64,000 nucleotides of DNA from Chryseobacterium rhizoplanae. GTDB lineage: Bacteria; Bacteroidota; Bacteroidia; Flavobacteriales; Weeksellaceae. The position numbers were made by a program, and so were the translations under genes. Shown piece after piece: positions 45,078 to 55,698 of this stretch; positions within the stretch are counted from its first letter, which is position 1; the number at the start of each line of letters is the position of its first letter. Under the pieces are notes generated by a model, which did not search any database, was not told the DNA's origin, and saw only the letters and a program-made list of their open reading frames with translations. Location: positions 868,001 through 932,000 of the forward strand of contig NZ_FXTC01000001.1 in NCBI RefSeq assembly GCF_900182655.1, read 5' to 3'.

Positions 45078-45247
45078 TTTTTTGATGAATATAATAGGTT
45101 ATATTAGTTTTAAGTTGAGAATAAGTACTTACTTTTTAGAACATTTGAGGGCCATTTTTGCATCTGAATGGTCTAAAATTTGTTTGTAAATTTATTGCCA
45201 ATTTTTACTGAGATATTCATTCGGAACCATAACAAAATATAGATAAT

Positions 45248-45844
45248 ATGATCATCGATGAAAATCTTTTGCTCGAAAATGGAGCAGTTTACGAGGATTA
45301 TTCCGCAAAGGAAGTTATTTATGAAATGGGAAGTATTCCCCATTATTATTTCCAGATTGTTAAGGGCACAGTAGAACTGAATAATTACCATGAGGATGGA
45401 AAGGAATTTACCCTGAATATTCTCTCGGAGGGTCAGAGTTTTGGAGAATCTTTATTGTTTGGGAACAAGAATTATCCAATGAATGCCATTGCAAAAACTG
45501 ACTGCAGAATTCTGAAATTACCGAAATCTGACTTTCTGCATATGTTGAGTTTAAATACCGAATTAATGTTTACGATTTTCCGTTATCTGTCAGACCGCCT
45601 TTTCTACAAATATGTAATGCTGTTTAATAATTCAGCCATTGATCCGGTGTCGAAAATAAAATCGTTAATGGATTATTATAAGGAAAGTTCATTAGAACAA
45701 AATCCCTACTCTTATCTAGTTCCGCTCACCAGGCAGCAAATAGCCAATTTAACGGGTTTGCGGGTCGAAACAGTAATACGGACGATTAAAAAAATGGCAG
45801 AAGATGAGGTTCTTCGGCTTGATGGAAGAAAGATTTTATATTAA
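45248..45844 (+). CDS. Crp/Fnr family transcriptional regulator (paralogue 3)
   Basis: A 198-residue regulator, closest to the protein at 6391 (both start MII-DLLL and share ELNNYHEDGKEF). It has a cNMP-binding-type domain with GQSFGESLLFG and an HTH with LTRQQIANLTGLRVETVIRT. It has no iron-sulfur cysteines. It lies inside the putative island, upstream of a terminator, and is monocistronic. Confidence 0.9.
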   Translation: MIIDENLLLENGAVYEDYSAKEVIYEMGSIPHYYFQIVKGTVELNNYHEDGKEFTLNILSEGQSFGESLLFGNKNYPMNAIAKTDCRILKLPKSDFLHMLSLNTELMFTIFRYLSDRLFYKYVMLFNNSAIDPVSKIKSLMDYYKESSLEQNPYSYLVPLTRQQIANLTGLRVETVIRTIKKMAEDEVLRLDGRKILY

Positions 45845-45911
45845 GATATTTTTATGATAAGAATATTTCATTTTGAATAAACGATAATTCTGGTAACAGA
45901 TATTGGAATAC

Positions 45912-45944
45912 AAAAAGACTGTCTCATATGAGATGGTCTTTTTT
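45912..45944 (+). terminator. Terminator after Crp/Fnr paralogue 3
   Basis: AAAAAGACTGTCTC / GAGATGGTCTTTTT stem with one mismatch and a tight AT loop, followed by T. The rest of 45945-46056 shows nothing recognised. Confidence 0.8.
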
Positions 45945-46056
45945 GAATGTAGGAGCATTTATGATAAGGCAGTGCCCGATAGTTAAAAAATACAATGCTC
46001 AATAATGCTCTATTCAAAAGATTCTGGGTTTAAAGTAGAGAAATTAGTTTTGATTC

Positions 46057-47224
46057 TTATTTTTTTGCCTTGAGCACATAATAAATTGTTTTTAAGGAGA
46101 GTTTGGATACATCAACATCCCATAAAGGCTTGCTTTTATTAATAACAACCCATATTTTGCTATGAATGTCATATTGCTTAATAAAGCAGAAGTATACCCA
46201 TTTTGCAATGGTAATACGGGTATTCTTTTCCTTATGAAGCACCAGACAATAAAGCGAATAGGTTGATTCAGTATTGGATGACATAATTTGAGAAAGAATC
46301 AGTTCTTTGAGATAAATCGTTCTTCCGGAAGAAGTCCATCCTGCAAGACGTTTCACACGTCCTTTATTGGATATAACAAATCGATTATCAAAGCCGGGAA
46401 TGGTTTTCCATTTTTCCCCGGGAAGATCTTTCAATGACAAGTTCAGGCATGCAGGCAAATTATTCTGATCAACAGCAGGCTTACCTAATTTTTTCCACAG
46501 AGAAGTATTAAGCATTCTGTCTGAAAGGTTTGGGTTGTCAGTTACTATAAAATCCTCCTCTGTTGGGGTGTAGGATTTTAAAAACCACCGATATCCGCCT
46601 GCTGTTAAAAATTCTTTATTAATAACATTCCTAATACTTTCCGCAGCAATGCCAAGCTTTTTTTCTACAGCATACATGCTGTCAAAATCTGCCAGTAAGT
46701 TTCCGTCAACGCTTTACTGGCTGACGGCCTGCATATAGATAACTTTACGGTTTTTTATTCTGTTCTTATCAAACATCCTGAGGCGGATCTCATGGGATGA
46801 AATTTTCTCTAAATTTTTGTAATGTATATGAAGCCTGTTCTCATCTTTAGTAGTAATAAGAATGGAACGGTCATTGTACTCAAATTTTTCAATAAAATGA
46901 TAATAGACAAGACGTATGACAGATTTCCTGTGCTTCTGGGCCGTCTGATGATAAAGTGCAGTGTACACTATAATTATAATTTTTTAGATAACTGTTGGTA
47001 TGTTTTACAAAAATCAGTTTCATAATCAGTTCCGGCATTTTCCACTCTTTGCCGCTCGGAAGAGAAACAAAACGTTCTGTACTTTTTACACGGCCATAAT
47101 TGGAAATCATATAGTTTTCATAATTCTCAATAGATTTCCATTCTTCACCCTGGAGATTTTTTAAAGAAGTATTGTACAAAACTTCTTTTACATATCGGTC
47201 TTCAAATTCAGGAGGTAGTTTCAT
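46057..47224 (-). pseudogene. NUMOD4/NUMOD1 protein gene, disrupted
   Basis: This is one gene of about 385 codons broken twice. The first part (from 47224) has PPEFEDRYVKEVL and the NUMOD4 motif LQGEEWKSIENYENYMISNYGRVKS. A frameshift near 46950-46965 moves the coding frame to the piece with TALYHQTAQKHRKSVIRLVYYHF. That piece ends at a TAA (46714-46716), where a tyrosine codon is expected, and the same frame continues into SVDGNLLADFDSMYAVEKKLGIAAESI, a NUMOD1-like repeat. A second NUMOD4 (LKDLPGEKWKTIPGFDNRFVISNKGRVKR) follows at about 46310-46450. Such domains modulate homing-endonuclease DNA binding; no HNH core is seen. Confidence 0.75.
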
Positions 47225-47470
47225 AAGCTAAAGTGATGAAAAAATGATAATATTAACAAAAATAAAAAACTCACTTAAAAAGAATTTAAATGTGGTATTC
47301 CAGACTCTATATTCTGTAATAATAGCGAGCAATGGTCCTGCCATTATTACTATTATGAACACTATAAAGATAATTTCTATCTGCTAAGGAAGTTGAATAT
47401 TTTTTTAACGACCTATTTTGTCGCTTTGCGGATATATTTTTGCCTTATTAAAGAATGTTAATCAATTCTC

Positions 47471-47501
47471 TTTGGGTGAAACTTTAAAAAGCTTAATTTT
47501 G
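47471..47501 (+). promoter_or_regulatory. Promoter of Rhs cassette 2
   Basis: TTTG (47471-47474) and TAATTTTG (47494-47501), 19 nt apart, fit the Bacteroidota promoter consensus. The transcript start would lie about 100 nt before the first gene. A 12-codon ORF (47522) in the leader has no evident meaning. Nothing else is recognised in 47225-47470. Confidence 0.55.
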
Positions 47502-47612
47502 CAGGCATTAAAAACTTAACCATGAACAATAATTCTACTATACATTTCGTGTATTTCTAATATACACGACTATAAACCACTATTCATTAACGTTAATTAC
47601 AATATAATAAAC

Positions 47613-49160
47613 ATGAAAAAACTCTACACGGGTGCATTGTTCTTATGTACCATGGGGATATTCGCCCAAGAGGTGGTATGGCAGAAAGATATCAAATCCT
47701 CTACCCAGGATTTTCTAAGCCAGATTACCACAACTATTGATCAGCAGTATCTTATCACAGGAAGTTCTATACAGTCTAAAAGCCGGTCGCAAGCGGCTGG
47801 CAGTCACAAGCAAAATAACGGGTACGATTTTCACCTGGTAAAGCTAAATCAACAGGGAGAAGAAGTCTGGGAAAAGTATTTCTCAGGCTCTAGCCATGAT
47901 TATTTGTCAGCAACTGTTACTACGCAAGATGGTGGAAGTTTGTTAGCAGGCACTTCGTATTCAGGGAAAGGTTTGGATAAGAAAGATGATTCTAAAGGAG
48001 GATCCGATATCTGGCTGATCCGGATCAATGAATTCGGTGATGAATTATGGCAGAAAACATTAGGCAGTTCTTCTGATGAAGAAGCAAGAGCTGTTATACA
48101 GACAACAGACCTGGGATTTTTTGTTGCCGGAAATATACAGAATGCCTCAAAAGGATATGGATCGAAAGATGTCTTCATTACCAGACTGGATAAGGATGGA
48201 AAAGAGTTATCCCAAATAATCTTAGGAGGGAAGGGCTTAGATGAAGTAGAGAAGATGATTCCAACGAAAGATGGCGGAGCATTACTTGGAATCTATTCAA
48301 GAAGTTCACTGGGAGGAACAAAGAAAACCGAAAACTTTGGTGAGGGTGACTACTGGATCTTGAAGCTTGATAAAAACGGAAGGGTAGAATGGGAAAAGAA
48401 CTTTGGAGGGAAAGGAGATGACCATTTGAGAACCCTTGCCTTAACTTCAACGGGCTTTATCATTGGTGGAGAATCCAGATCAGAAAGATCAGGGAATAAA
48501 ACGGCAGGTCTCGAAGAAGGATCAGACTTATGGCTGATATCATTAACTGAAAGAGGTGATGAACAGTGGCAGAAATCCTACAATTTTGGCAATCGTGATA
48601 TTCTGATGGGCATGAATGTGATTCATTCAGCAGATGCTCAATCTTCTAAAGGAATTTTATTGGGAGGTTATACTCAGGCAGAGGGAAGAATAGAAACCGA
48701 TGATGAAACTTTCTGGATGCTGTATTTGGATCAGAATGGTACCGAGCAGTGGAGAAAACATGTCAAAGGAGAGTCCAGAAAGAAAGAAGAAAGACTTTCT
48801 GATTTAAAGTTGAACAGAGACGGTTCTATTGTATTGGCAGGAACCAGTGCTGAAGAATTAGGTAAAGAGAACTGGAAGATTGTAAAGCTGGGAGACAAGC
48901 AGGTGGATCAGTTAATCGAGAAGTATGATATCAAGATCTATCCAAACCCGGTTTCCGATTATGCCTATGTAGAAATTGGATTTGATTTTAAAGATGCAGA
49001 TATTCTGCTGTATGACATGAGCGGAAGACAACTTCAGAGTCTGAAAACCAAGAATAAAGTGACTAAGATCAATACTCAGGCACTCATTCAGGGAGCTTAT
49101 CTGGTGACTATAAAAACTGATACCAATAAAACGGCGAATGCAAAAATAATAAAGAAGTAA
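47613..49160 (+). CDS. T9SS-sorted repeat protein, cassette 2
   Basis: A 515-residue secreted protein paralogous to the cassette-1 protein at 33153. It has a signal peptide (to about residue 18, GIFAQ), repeats with GGSDIWLIRINEFGDELWQ-type units, and a C-terminal type A T9SS sorting domain beginning IKIYPNPVSD. The sorting domains of the two copies differ in only a few residues. It lacks the insert found at 33850 in the other copy and therefore probably shows the ancestral form. It is 6 nt before the next gene. Confidence 0.92.
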   Translation: MKKLYTGALFLCTMGIFAQEVVWQKDIKSSTQDFLSQITTTIDQQYLITGSSIQSKSRSQAAGSHKQNNGYDFHLVKLNQQGEEVWEKYFSGSSHDYLSATVTTQDGGSLLAGTSYSGKGLDKKDDSKGGSDIWLIRINEFGDELWQKTLGSSSDEEARAVIQTTDLGFFVAGNIQNASKGYGSKDVFITRLDKDGKELSQIILGGKGLDEVEKMIPTKDGGALLGIYSRSSLGGTKKTENFGEGDYWILKLDKNGRVEWEKNFGGKGDDHLRTLALTSTGFIIGGESRSERSGNKTAGLEEGSDLWLISLTERGDEQWQKSYNFGNRDILMGMNVIHSADAQSSKGILLGGYTQAEGRIETDDETFWMLYLDQNGTEQWRKHVKGESRKKEERLSDLKLNRDGSIVLAGTSAEELGKENWKIVKLGDKQVDQLIEKYDIKIYPNPVSDYAYVEIGFDFKDADILLYDMSGRQLQSLKTKNKVTKINTQALIQGAYLVTIKTDTNKTANAKIIKK

Positions 49161-49166
49161 AAGTAA

Positions 49167-52100
49167 ATGAAAAAAATATATGTATCGTTGGCGTTACTTG
49201 TGGCAGCACAGGTAATGTCACAGCAACCTTCACGAGCTCTACAAAGCGTAGAAATTAAATCTCCGCAGTCTTATGCCTTTGAGAAATATGGTAATATAAC
49301 AACTAATTTATATACAGGAACTCTGGATTTGAAAATTCCAATTTTTTCAATACCAGCAAGCGGCAATAACAACATTGACCTCATTCTCTCTTATGATTCT
49401 TCGGGATTTTTGCCACACAAGAAATCTGATAATGCTGGAATGGGTTGGACTATGCTTGCTGGGGGAAGAATTACAAGGACTCTCAATAGGCTTCCGGATG
49501 AATATCAGGGAAATCCAACATCCAGTAATACCAGTCCCTTTGATTCAGGTGCAGATCTGCACGGATTTCTTACCGGAGTGCGCTTAAATCCTTATACAAA
49601 TACACAGATATATAATCTTAATAGCGGTGCCGGAGGCCTAAATGGTTTAGATTGGAGATTGGGTACTGTTAACAACGGATATGAAGGTGAACCTGATATT
49701 TTCAGCTTTAATGCCTTAGGACTAAGCGGAAAATTTATCATTGGGAATGACGGAAATGTTCTCGTAGAATCTGATGATCCGAATATTAAAGTAGATCTTT
49801 CTGGTATGGTGTCTTATGGAGGAAAAGGATTTTGTAAACCACCTGATCAGACCATTGTAATTACAGATGGCCAGGGGAATAAATACACCTTTGGAGGAGA
49901 TTTTTCCAAATATGAAATAAGCTATTCATTAGCAGATCCTGGATTTAGTAAGGATAACTGGTTCAATGGCTTTCCGTATATAAGTTCTTTCAGTCTTTCC
50001 AAGGTTGAACTGGTCAATGGACAGGTCATTAGCTTTGGATATGTACAAGATACTTTGGGCAGTGATTTTTGCAGCCTTACTACTGATTGGTCAGATTTTG
50101 AAAACAATCCAAAAGTCCTGAATTTTGAAGGCTATTTCCAAGATGGTGCGAGGATAGACGAATGGACAAACTGTCCGGGAGGAATGATCAGTTGTGTCAA
50201 CGCAAGTTCTAGTACACCATCATCCCGAGAAAGTTTTGCGCTTGTTAAGCGTTCTTTACTGGAAAGTATCACTTATGGAACACAGCAGATAAAGATTAAC
50301 TACAAGGATGTAGGTTATCCCATAGCGCATTATGATGGCCAGGCAAATGCAGACTATGTCAACGAATATGTAATCGATAATATTCAGCTTTTTGATAACA
50401 CTCGGCTGATCCAGAATAACATATTTGCTTACGACGATTTGGGAGGAACGAATAAGAGGCCATTTTTAAAATCCATCACTGCTCAGCAAAGCAATCAAGT
50501 ATATCGTTTTGAGTATTACAATACCAGTAACTTACCCAAATATGTCACCAAGGGTATTGATCATTGGGGATATTGGAATGGCAACGATAATAATATCAAT
50601 CTGGCACCCTATGATACTTATAATACCGCCACAGGAGATTATACTCTGAATAATACTTATAGAGATCCCAATGCCCAGAAATTCGATGTTGGATTGCTAA
50701 GCAAGATCACTTATCCTACGAAGGGATATTCAGTATTCGAATATGAGTCTCCTGCTTACGGTAAGAGAGTTGAAAGAACATCAGCAAGTTCTTTCTTACC
50801 TACGTTAACCAATAATGCTGGTTTTATAGGAGGGGCCAGAATAAAAAAGCAATATGATTATTCGGAAAATGGAGGAATCATCAACAATAAAGAATACAAA
50901 TATACCACGTCACTGACTGAAACAGCATCATCTGGAATTCTGATGAATTGGCCAAGGTACATATATTATTTTGAATTTAATACACCTTCATCAACTCAGA
51001 AACTCTTTATTAAATCGAGTTCCAATGTTCAGCGCAATAGTATGGATAGTTATAATATTGGATATTCCAAGGTATTTGAGGTAATTGCCGGAAAAGGCTA
51101 CACAGAGTATGACTTTACCAATTACTCAGATTTTCCAGACATTCTAAATCCCGATACCAACAATATAAAAGAATATACTTCAGGAAATGTTCCGGCCTCA
51201 CCGTTAAATTTATACAAAAATTTTGGAAACCTTTATGGAATTGACCGTAGTATTTTAAGGGGAAAGCTAAAAACGGAAACGATTTATCCTGAGGGAGCAG
51301 CAGCTCCTTTAAGAAAAACGGAATACACCTATAATGACAATATAGACTATAATCCTAATACGCTGAAAGATAATAATAACTATGTAACCTTTAATCATCT
51401 TACCGGAGTATGGGTACAAGGATATAAGAGATATATGAATTCTTCTTCCACTAAGAAAAAAATAGTAACTGACTTTTTAAATAATGCACCGCTTATAACA
51501 ACAACAGATTATCTGTATAATAGTAATCTTCATCTGAACCGAACAGGGGAAAATAATATAACTGCCAGCAATACTTCCATATTGCAAAGCTTTTCCTATG
51601 CCCAAGACATCAATAATTCTTTGATGGTTTCAAAAAATATGACCGGAATTCCGTTGATCACCGAGGTAAAGCAAGACAATAAGACTATATCAAAAGTTGA
51701 AACAGCTTATCCTGTTTCATTACCTACGCCTCAGACAGGTGCTTTGATGCTGCCATTATCTGAGAAATCTTTTGACCTGCAAACTATTACGGGTACGGCT
51801 TCCCAGGTATTGTACGATAAATATGATCCCAAAGGTAATCTTTTACAATATACAACTAAAGAAGGTGTTCCAGTAGCAATCGTATGGGGATACAATCAAA
51901 CCAAACCTATTGCTAAAATTGAAGGTGTAACGTATGATCAGATTGCAAATTTGGGAATTTTGCCTGCAATTGTAACCGCTTCCGATGAAGATGCTAGTGA
52001 TCCCACCAAAGAAGGGCTTCTGATCCTTGCCTTGAATAATTTCCGCAAGCATGCAGGTCTGGCAAATTTTCAAGTTACGACTTATACACACAATCCTTCC

Positions 52101-52235
52101 ATTGGAGTAACAACCATTACTCCTTCAACAGGCATTATGGAAAATTATATTTATGATAATGCAAACCGGTTGGAAAAGATTATTGATGTTAATGGAAATA
52201 TCTTAAAAGAATTCAAGTACAATTATAAAAACTAA
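49167..52235 (+). CDS. SpvB/TcB-like large secreted protein, cassette 2
   Basis: A 1022-residue exported protein paralogous to the one at 34790 but without the DUF5977 tail. A signal peptide (to about 18) is followed by GNITTNLYTGTLDLKIPIFS and LSYDSSGFLPHKKSDNAGMGWTMLAGG, resembling the opening of SpvB/TcdB scaffolds. A Tyr/Asn-rich beta region comes next, then degenerate YD repeats (VWGYNQTKPIAKIEG, YIYDNANRLEKIIDVNG) to the end. It stops with no toxin tip and is followed 4 nt later by the Rhs-core gene. Confidence 0.8.
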   Translation: MKKIYVSLALLVAAQVMSQQPSRALQSVEIKSPQSYAFEKYGNITTNLYTGTLDLKIPIFSIPASGNNNIDLILSYDSSGFLPHKKSDNAGMGWTMLAGGRITRTLNRLPDEYQGNPTSSNTSPFDSGADLHGFLTGVRLNPYTNTQIYNLNSGAGGLNGLDWRLGTVNNGYEGEPDIFSFNALGLSGKFIIGNDGNVLVESDDPNIKVDLSGMVSYGGKGFCKPPDQTIVITDGQGNKYTFGGDFSKYEISYSLADPGFSKDNWFNGFPYISSFSLSKVELVNGQVISFGYVQDTLGSDFCSLTTDWSDFENNPKVLNFEGYFQDGARIDEWTNCPGGMISCVNASSSTPSSRESFALVKRSLLESITYGTQQIKINYKDVGYPIAHYDGQANADYVNEYVIDNIQLFDNTRLIQNNIFAYDDLGGTNKRPFLKSITAQQSNQVYRFEYYNTSNLPKYVTKGIDHWGYWNGNDNNINLAPYDTYNTATGDYTLNNTYRDPNAQKFDVGLLSKITYPTKGYSVFEYESPAYGKRVERTSASSFLPTLTNNAGFIGGARIKKQYDYSENGGIINNKEYKYTTSLTETASSGILMNWPRYIYYFEFNTPSSTQKLFIKSSSNVQRNSMDSYNIGYSKVFEVIAGKGYTEYDFTNYSDFPDILNPDTNNIKEYTSGNVPASPLNLYKNFGNLYGIDRSILRGKLKTETIYPEGAAAPLRKTEYTYNDNIDYNPNTLKDNNNYVTFNHLTGVWVQGYKRYMNSSSTKKKIVTDFLNNAPLITTTDYLYNSNLHLNRTGENNITASNTSILQSFSYAQDINNSLMVSKNMTGIPLITEVKQDNKTISKVETAYPVSLPTPQTGALMLPLSEKSFDLQTITGTASQVLYDKYDPKGNLLQYTTKEGVPVAIVWGYNQTKPIAKIEGVTYDQIANLGILPAIVTASDEDASDPTKEGLLILALNNFRKHAGLANFQVTTYTHNPSIGVTTITPSTGIMENYIYDNANRLEKIIDVNGNILKEFKYNYKN

Positions 52236-52239
52236 GACG

Positions 52240-55200
52240 ATGAAAAAAATAATAACCCCTGTTGGTATTTTAATGCTGACCGGTTCCTTATATTCTCAGA
52301 ACCTACCCAATACGGAAAATTATATCCAGACCCGAACTTATATCGACTCTGTGAAGACCAGCAGTACTGCTGTTAAGCAGTTCCATACTGTTCAGTATTT
52401 TGATGGACTTGGAAGACCTAAACAAGTCGTCAATGTAAAGGCATCCCCACTTGGGAGGGATGTCGTTACTCATTTTGAATATGACAGTTTTGGAAGACAG
52501 GTAAAAGATTATTTACCCGTACCGCAATCTAATACTTTGAATGGAGCCATTGTTCCAAATCCATTAAGTAATGCTACTCAACCAACAATTTATGGGCAGG
52601 AGAAAATCTTTGCTGAAAAAACGTTGGAGAATTCGCCGCTCGACAGGATCCTACAGCAGAAACAAGTGGGAACAGCCTGGAATAACAAACCTGTTGTATT
52701 CAGCTATTCAGCAAACACCAATACTGATGTAAGAAAGTATTCAACCACTACGACTTTTGTGGAAAACAGGACGGATTCTGAGCTAAAGGTAGCCAATGAC
52801 ACTAATGCTCTGAATGGATTTTATAAGGCCAACCAGCTTTATAAAAACGTTGTTAAAGATGAGGATGGAAATGAGACGATCGAATTTAAGAATGGACAGG
52901 GACAGGTCGTTCTCGTACGTAAAGTTTTAAGCGCTACAGAGAACGCAGATACCTATTATATCTACAATGAATTTAACCAGCTTGCTTTTGTTATTCCTCC
53001 TACAGCATCTCTTGCTCTTAAAAACTTGGCCGTAGGCGTGCAGATAAGCTCAACCGTATTAGAAAATTTGTGCTACCAATACCGTTATGATGGAAAAAAC
53101 CGCTTGGTTGAGAAAAAAGTTCCGGCGAAGGGCTGGGAACATATGGTGTATGATAAGGCTGATCGGTTGGTATTATCCCAGGATGCAAATATGCGTCCGG
53201 GTTCCAGATGGCTTTTCACTAAGTACGATGTGATTGGCAGACCCATTATGACGGGAACTGTAGCTGGGGGTACAAGACTGGAAATGCAGAATATGATTGG
53301 AGGAAATGTCATAAAAGAGGCTCGTACTGCTACCGAATTCACCAAAAGTGGAATGGCGATCTATTATACCAATGATAACCTTTCCAATATGGAAACTGTT
53401 CTTTCAGTTAACTATTATGATACCTATCCTCCCAATTCGCCAGCAGTTACCAATGTTTTTAATAACAAACTGTTAACTGACAATCCAGCTGCTAAATACA
53501 CGACTAAGGGTCTTTTACTGGCTTCTTATATTAAAAATATAGAAAATGATAACTGGACAAAAAACTTTACCTGGTATGATACTAAAGGAAGAATCGTAGG
53601 TAGCAGGAGCAATAATCATTTAGGGGGATACACCGTATTAAACAATAAACTGGATTTTGTAGGAGCTATTCTACAGACTAATACTTACCATAGGAGGTTA
53701 GGTACGGACAATGAGACAAGCATCCAGGAGTTCTTTACGTATGATGCACAGAACAGGCTGATAACACACAAACATCAGGTGAATACCAATCCTGTTGAAA
53801 TATTAGCTCAAAATACTTACAATGAGCTCTTGCAACTGCAAACCAAAAAGGTAGGTGGAATTGTTGCAACAGCACCGTTGCAGCAGATCGACTATCAATA
53901 TAATATCCGGGGCTGGATGACAAAGATTAATGATCCTGCTAACCTGAATGGAAAACTGTTTGGCTATGAAATTAAATATGATAACCCTGTTAATCCGCAG
54001 TCTGTTGGAAAGTTCAATGGCAACATTGCTGAAATTGACTGGAATAACGGCTCACAAAATCTGCTGAAGCGTTATAACTATCAATATGACGCTTTGAATA
54101 GATTATCCAATGCGTTTTATAAAGAGCCTTCGACGGGAAATACGGGTTATTTCGATGAATATTTGAGTTATGATCTTAACGGTAATATCCTGACATTAAA
54201 AAGAAATGCACCTCCTGTATCACCAGGAACTACTTTTGTACAAATAGATGATCTGAGCTATCAATATACAGGCAACCGCTTAGATAAGATTATCGAGTCA
54301 TCATTGAATGATACTGGATATGAAGGGGGAAATAATGTAATTGATTATGACCTTAACGGCAGCATGACCACAATGAAGGATAAAGGAATCAAGAGTATCG
54401 TGTATAACCATTTGAATTTACCTGATTCTTACTCCATTACTCATAGTAGTCCTTTGGGATCAATTTTGAATATTGGGTTGAATTATCTTTATCGGGCAGA
54501 TGGTGTAAAAATACGTAAAATATATTCCAGTGGACCTCCCAGAAGTAAGGCTAGTACTACTATAACAGACTATCTGGATGGTTTCCAGTACAGCTATTTT
54601 GAGGGAGGAGGAAGCTGTATAACCTGTCGTACGGAGAATGCTTATGAACAACAGGCATATAAAGGTATTTTTGACCCTGGTACAATTACCCCGGAATGGA
54701 AACTTGATTTTGTCCATACTCCAGAAGGAGTTTATAGCTTTGTAGAAAATCGATATATTTACCAGTATAAAGATCATTTGGGAAATACTAGGATCACTTA
54801 TGGCAAAAATAGTGATGGTGTTCTTGAAATAAAGGATACAAATGATTATTATCCTTTCGGATTAAATCATATCGGTGGTCTAAAGGGCTTTTTAGGAAGT
54901 TATTTAAGCTATAAATATAACGGTAAGGAATTACAGGAAACAGGTTTCTATGACTACGGTGCCAGAATGTATATGCCGGATTTAGGAAGATGGGGTGTTG
55001 TTGATCCTCTGGCAGAGAAAACAAGACGATGGACACCTTATGTATATGCGGGAGATAATCCAATGAGATTCATTGATCCTGATGGAAGAACCTGGGGAGA
55101 CCCAAAAGACCAAGAAAAATTAACGAAAAATGTCAATAAAAGAATTAACAAACTAAACAAGAGCAATGCTGGTATTCAGTCAAAAATTGACAAGGGACGA

Positions 55201-55698
55201 TTAAGTGATAAAAAGCTTGCAGAACTTAATACAAAAATGGCTAATAATACTACAATGATTGGCAATATGAACCAATCCCTTAAAGATATTCAGACTATTG
55301 CTGATGCCAAAGAAGTATTTTACCTGACTGGTCCTAGTAGCTCTGGAGGAGAAACACATGGTGTAGTTAAAACTGCTGATAAAGAAGGTAAAGAAAGAAT
55401 AAACGTTGAAGGCTCTAATATTGCATTACATTTGCACGAAATCCGCCATGTTGGACAGAGTTATGAAGCAGGAAAAATGAAATTTAATAAAGTAGGACAA
55501 ATGACCACTCCAGCAAAGACATTTAGTGAAGGAAGGGCTTTGGAAGTAGAAGCATATAAAACAGGATACTCTTATGATACAAGCAGTTACCCAGTGCCTA
55601 TAAATTCTGTTAATGATATTAATGAAAAAAATTTAATGGACATCAAAACAAGTGATGGTACTCAAGTATATAAAGCTCTAGATGTTAAAGATAAATAA
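52240..55698 (+). CDS. DUF6443/Rhs-core protein with metallopeptidase-like tip (putative toxin), cassette 2
   Basis: A 1152-residue exported protein. Order: signal peptide (to about 19), DUF6443 (VQYFDGLGRPKQVVNVKA), YD repeats, Rhs core (GARMYMPDLGRWGVVDPLAEK, NPMRFIDPDGR, about 890-950). The tip (951-1152) has a coiled segment (965-1020), then the zinc-binding motif H1066-E1067-I-R-H1070 in LHLHEIRHVGQ, followed by SEGRALEVEAY with candidate third ligands E1097, E1102 or E1104. I infer a zinc-dependent protease toxin; its target is unknown. The following lipoprotein gene begins at the next base. Confidence 0.87.
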   Translation: MKKIITPVGILMLTGSLYSQNLPNTENYIQTRTYIDSVKTSSTAVKQFHTVQYFDGLGRPKQVVNVKASPLGRDVVTHFEYDSFGRQVKDYLPVPQSNTLNGAIVPNPLSNATQPTIYGQEKIFAEKTLENSPLDRILQQKQVGTAWNNKPVVFSYSANTNTDVRKYSTTTTFVENRTDSELKVANDTNALNGFYKANQLYKNVVKDEDGNETIEFKNGQGQVVLVRKVLSATENADTYYIYNEFNQLAFVIPPTASLALKNLAVGVQISSTVLENLCYQYRYDGKNRLVEKKVPAKGWEHMVYDKADRLVLSQDANMRPGSRWLFTKYDVIGRPIMTGTVAGGTRLEMQNMIGGNVIKEARTATEFTKSGMAIYYTNDNLSNMETVLSVNYYDTYPPNSPAVTNVFNNKLLTDNPAAKYTTKGLLLASYIKNIENDNWTKNFTWYDTKGRIVGSRSNNHLGGYTVLNNKLDFVGAILQTNTYHRRLGTDNETSIQEFFTYDAQNRLITHKHQVNTNPVEILAQNTYNELLQLQTKKVGGIVATAPLQQIDYQYNIRGWMTKINDPANLNGKLFGYEIKYDNPVNPQSVGKFNGNIAEIDWNNGSQNLLKRYNYQYDALNRLSNAFYKEPSTGNTGYFDEYLSYDLNGNILTLKRNAPPVSPGTTFVQIDDLSYQYTGNRLDKIIESSLNDTGYEGGNNVIDYDLNGSMTTMKDKGIKSIVYNHLNLPDSYSITHSSPLGSILNIGLNYLYRADGVKIRKIYSSGPPRSKASTTITDYLDGFQYSYFEGGGSCITCRTENAYEQQAYKGIFDPGTITPEWKLDFVHTPEGVYSFVENRYIYQYKDHLGNTRITYGKNSDGVLEIKDTNDYYPFGLNHIGGLKGFLGSYLSYKYNGKELQETGFYDYGARMYMPDLGRWGVVDPLAEKTRRWTPYVYAGDNPMRFIDPDGRTWGDPKDQEKLTKNVNKRINKLNKSNAGIQSKIDKGRLSDKKLAELNTKMANNTTMIGNMNQSLKDIQTIADAKEVFYLTGPSSSGGETHGVVKTADKEGKERINVEGSNIALHLHEIRHVGQSYEAGKMKFNKVGQMTTPAKTFSEGRALEVEAYKTGYSYDTSSYPVPINSVNDINEKNLMDIKTSDGTQVYKALDVKDK

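Noticed and set aside
47522..47560. 12-codon ORF in the leader of cassette 2 as an attenuator peptide
   Set aside because: No terminator or alternative hairpin pairing was found between it and the first gene, so it looks like chance.
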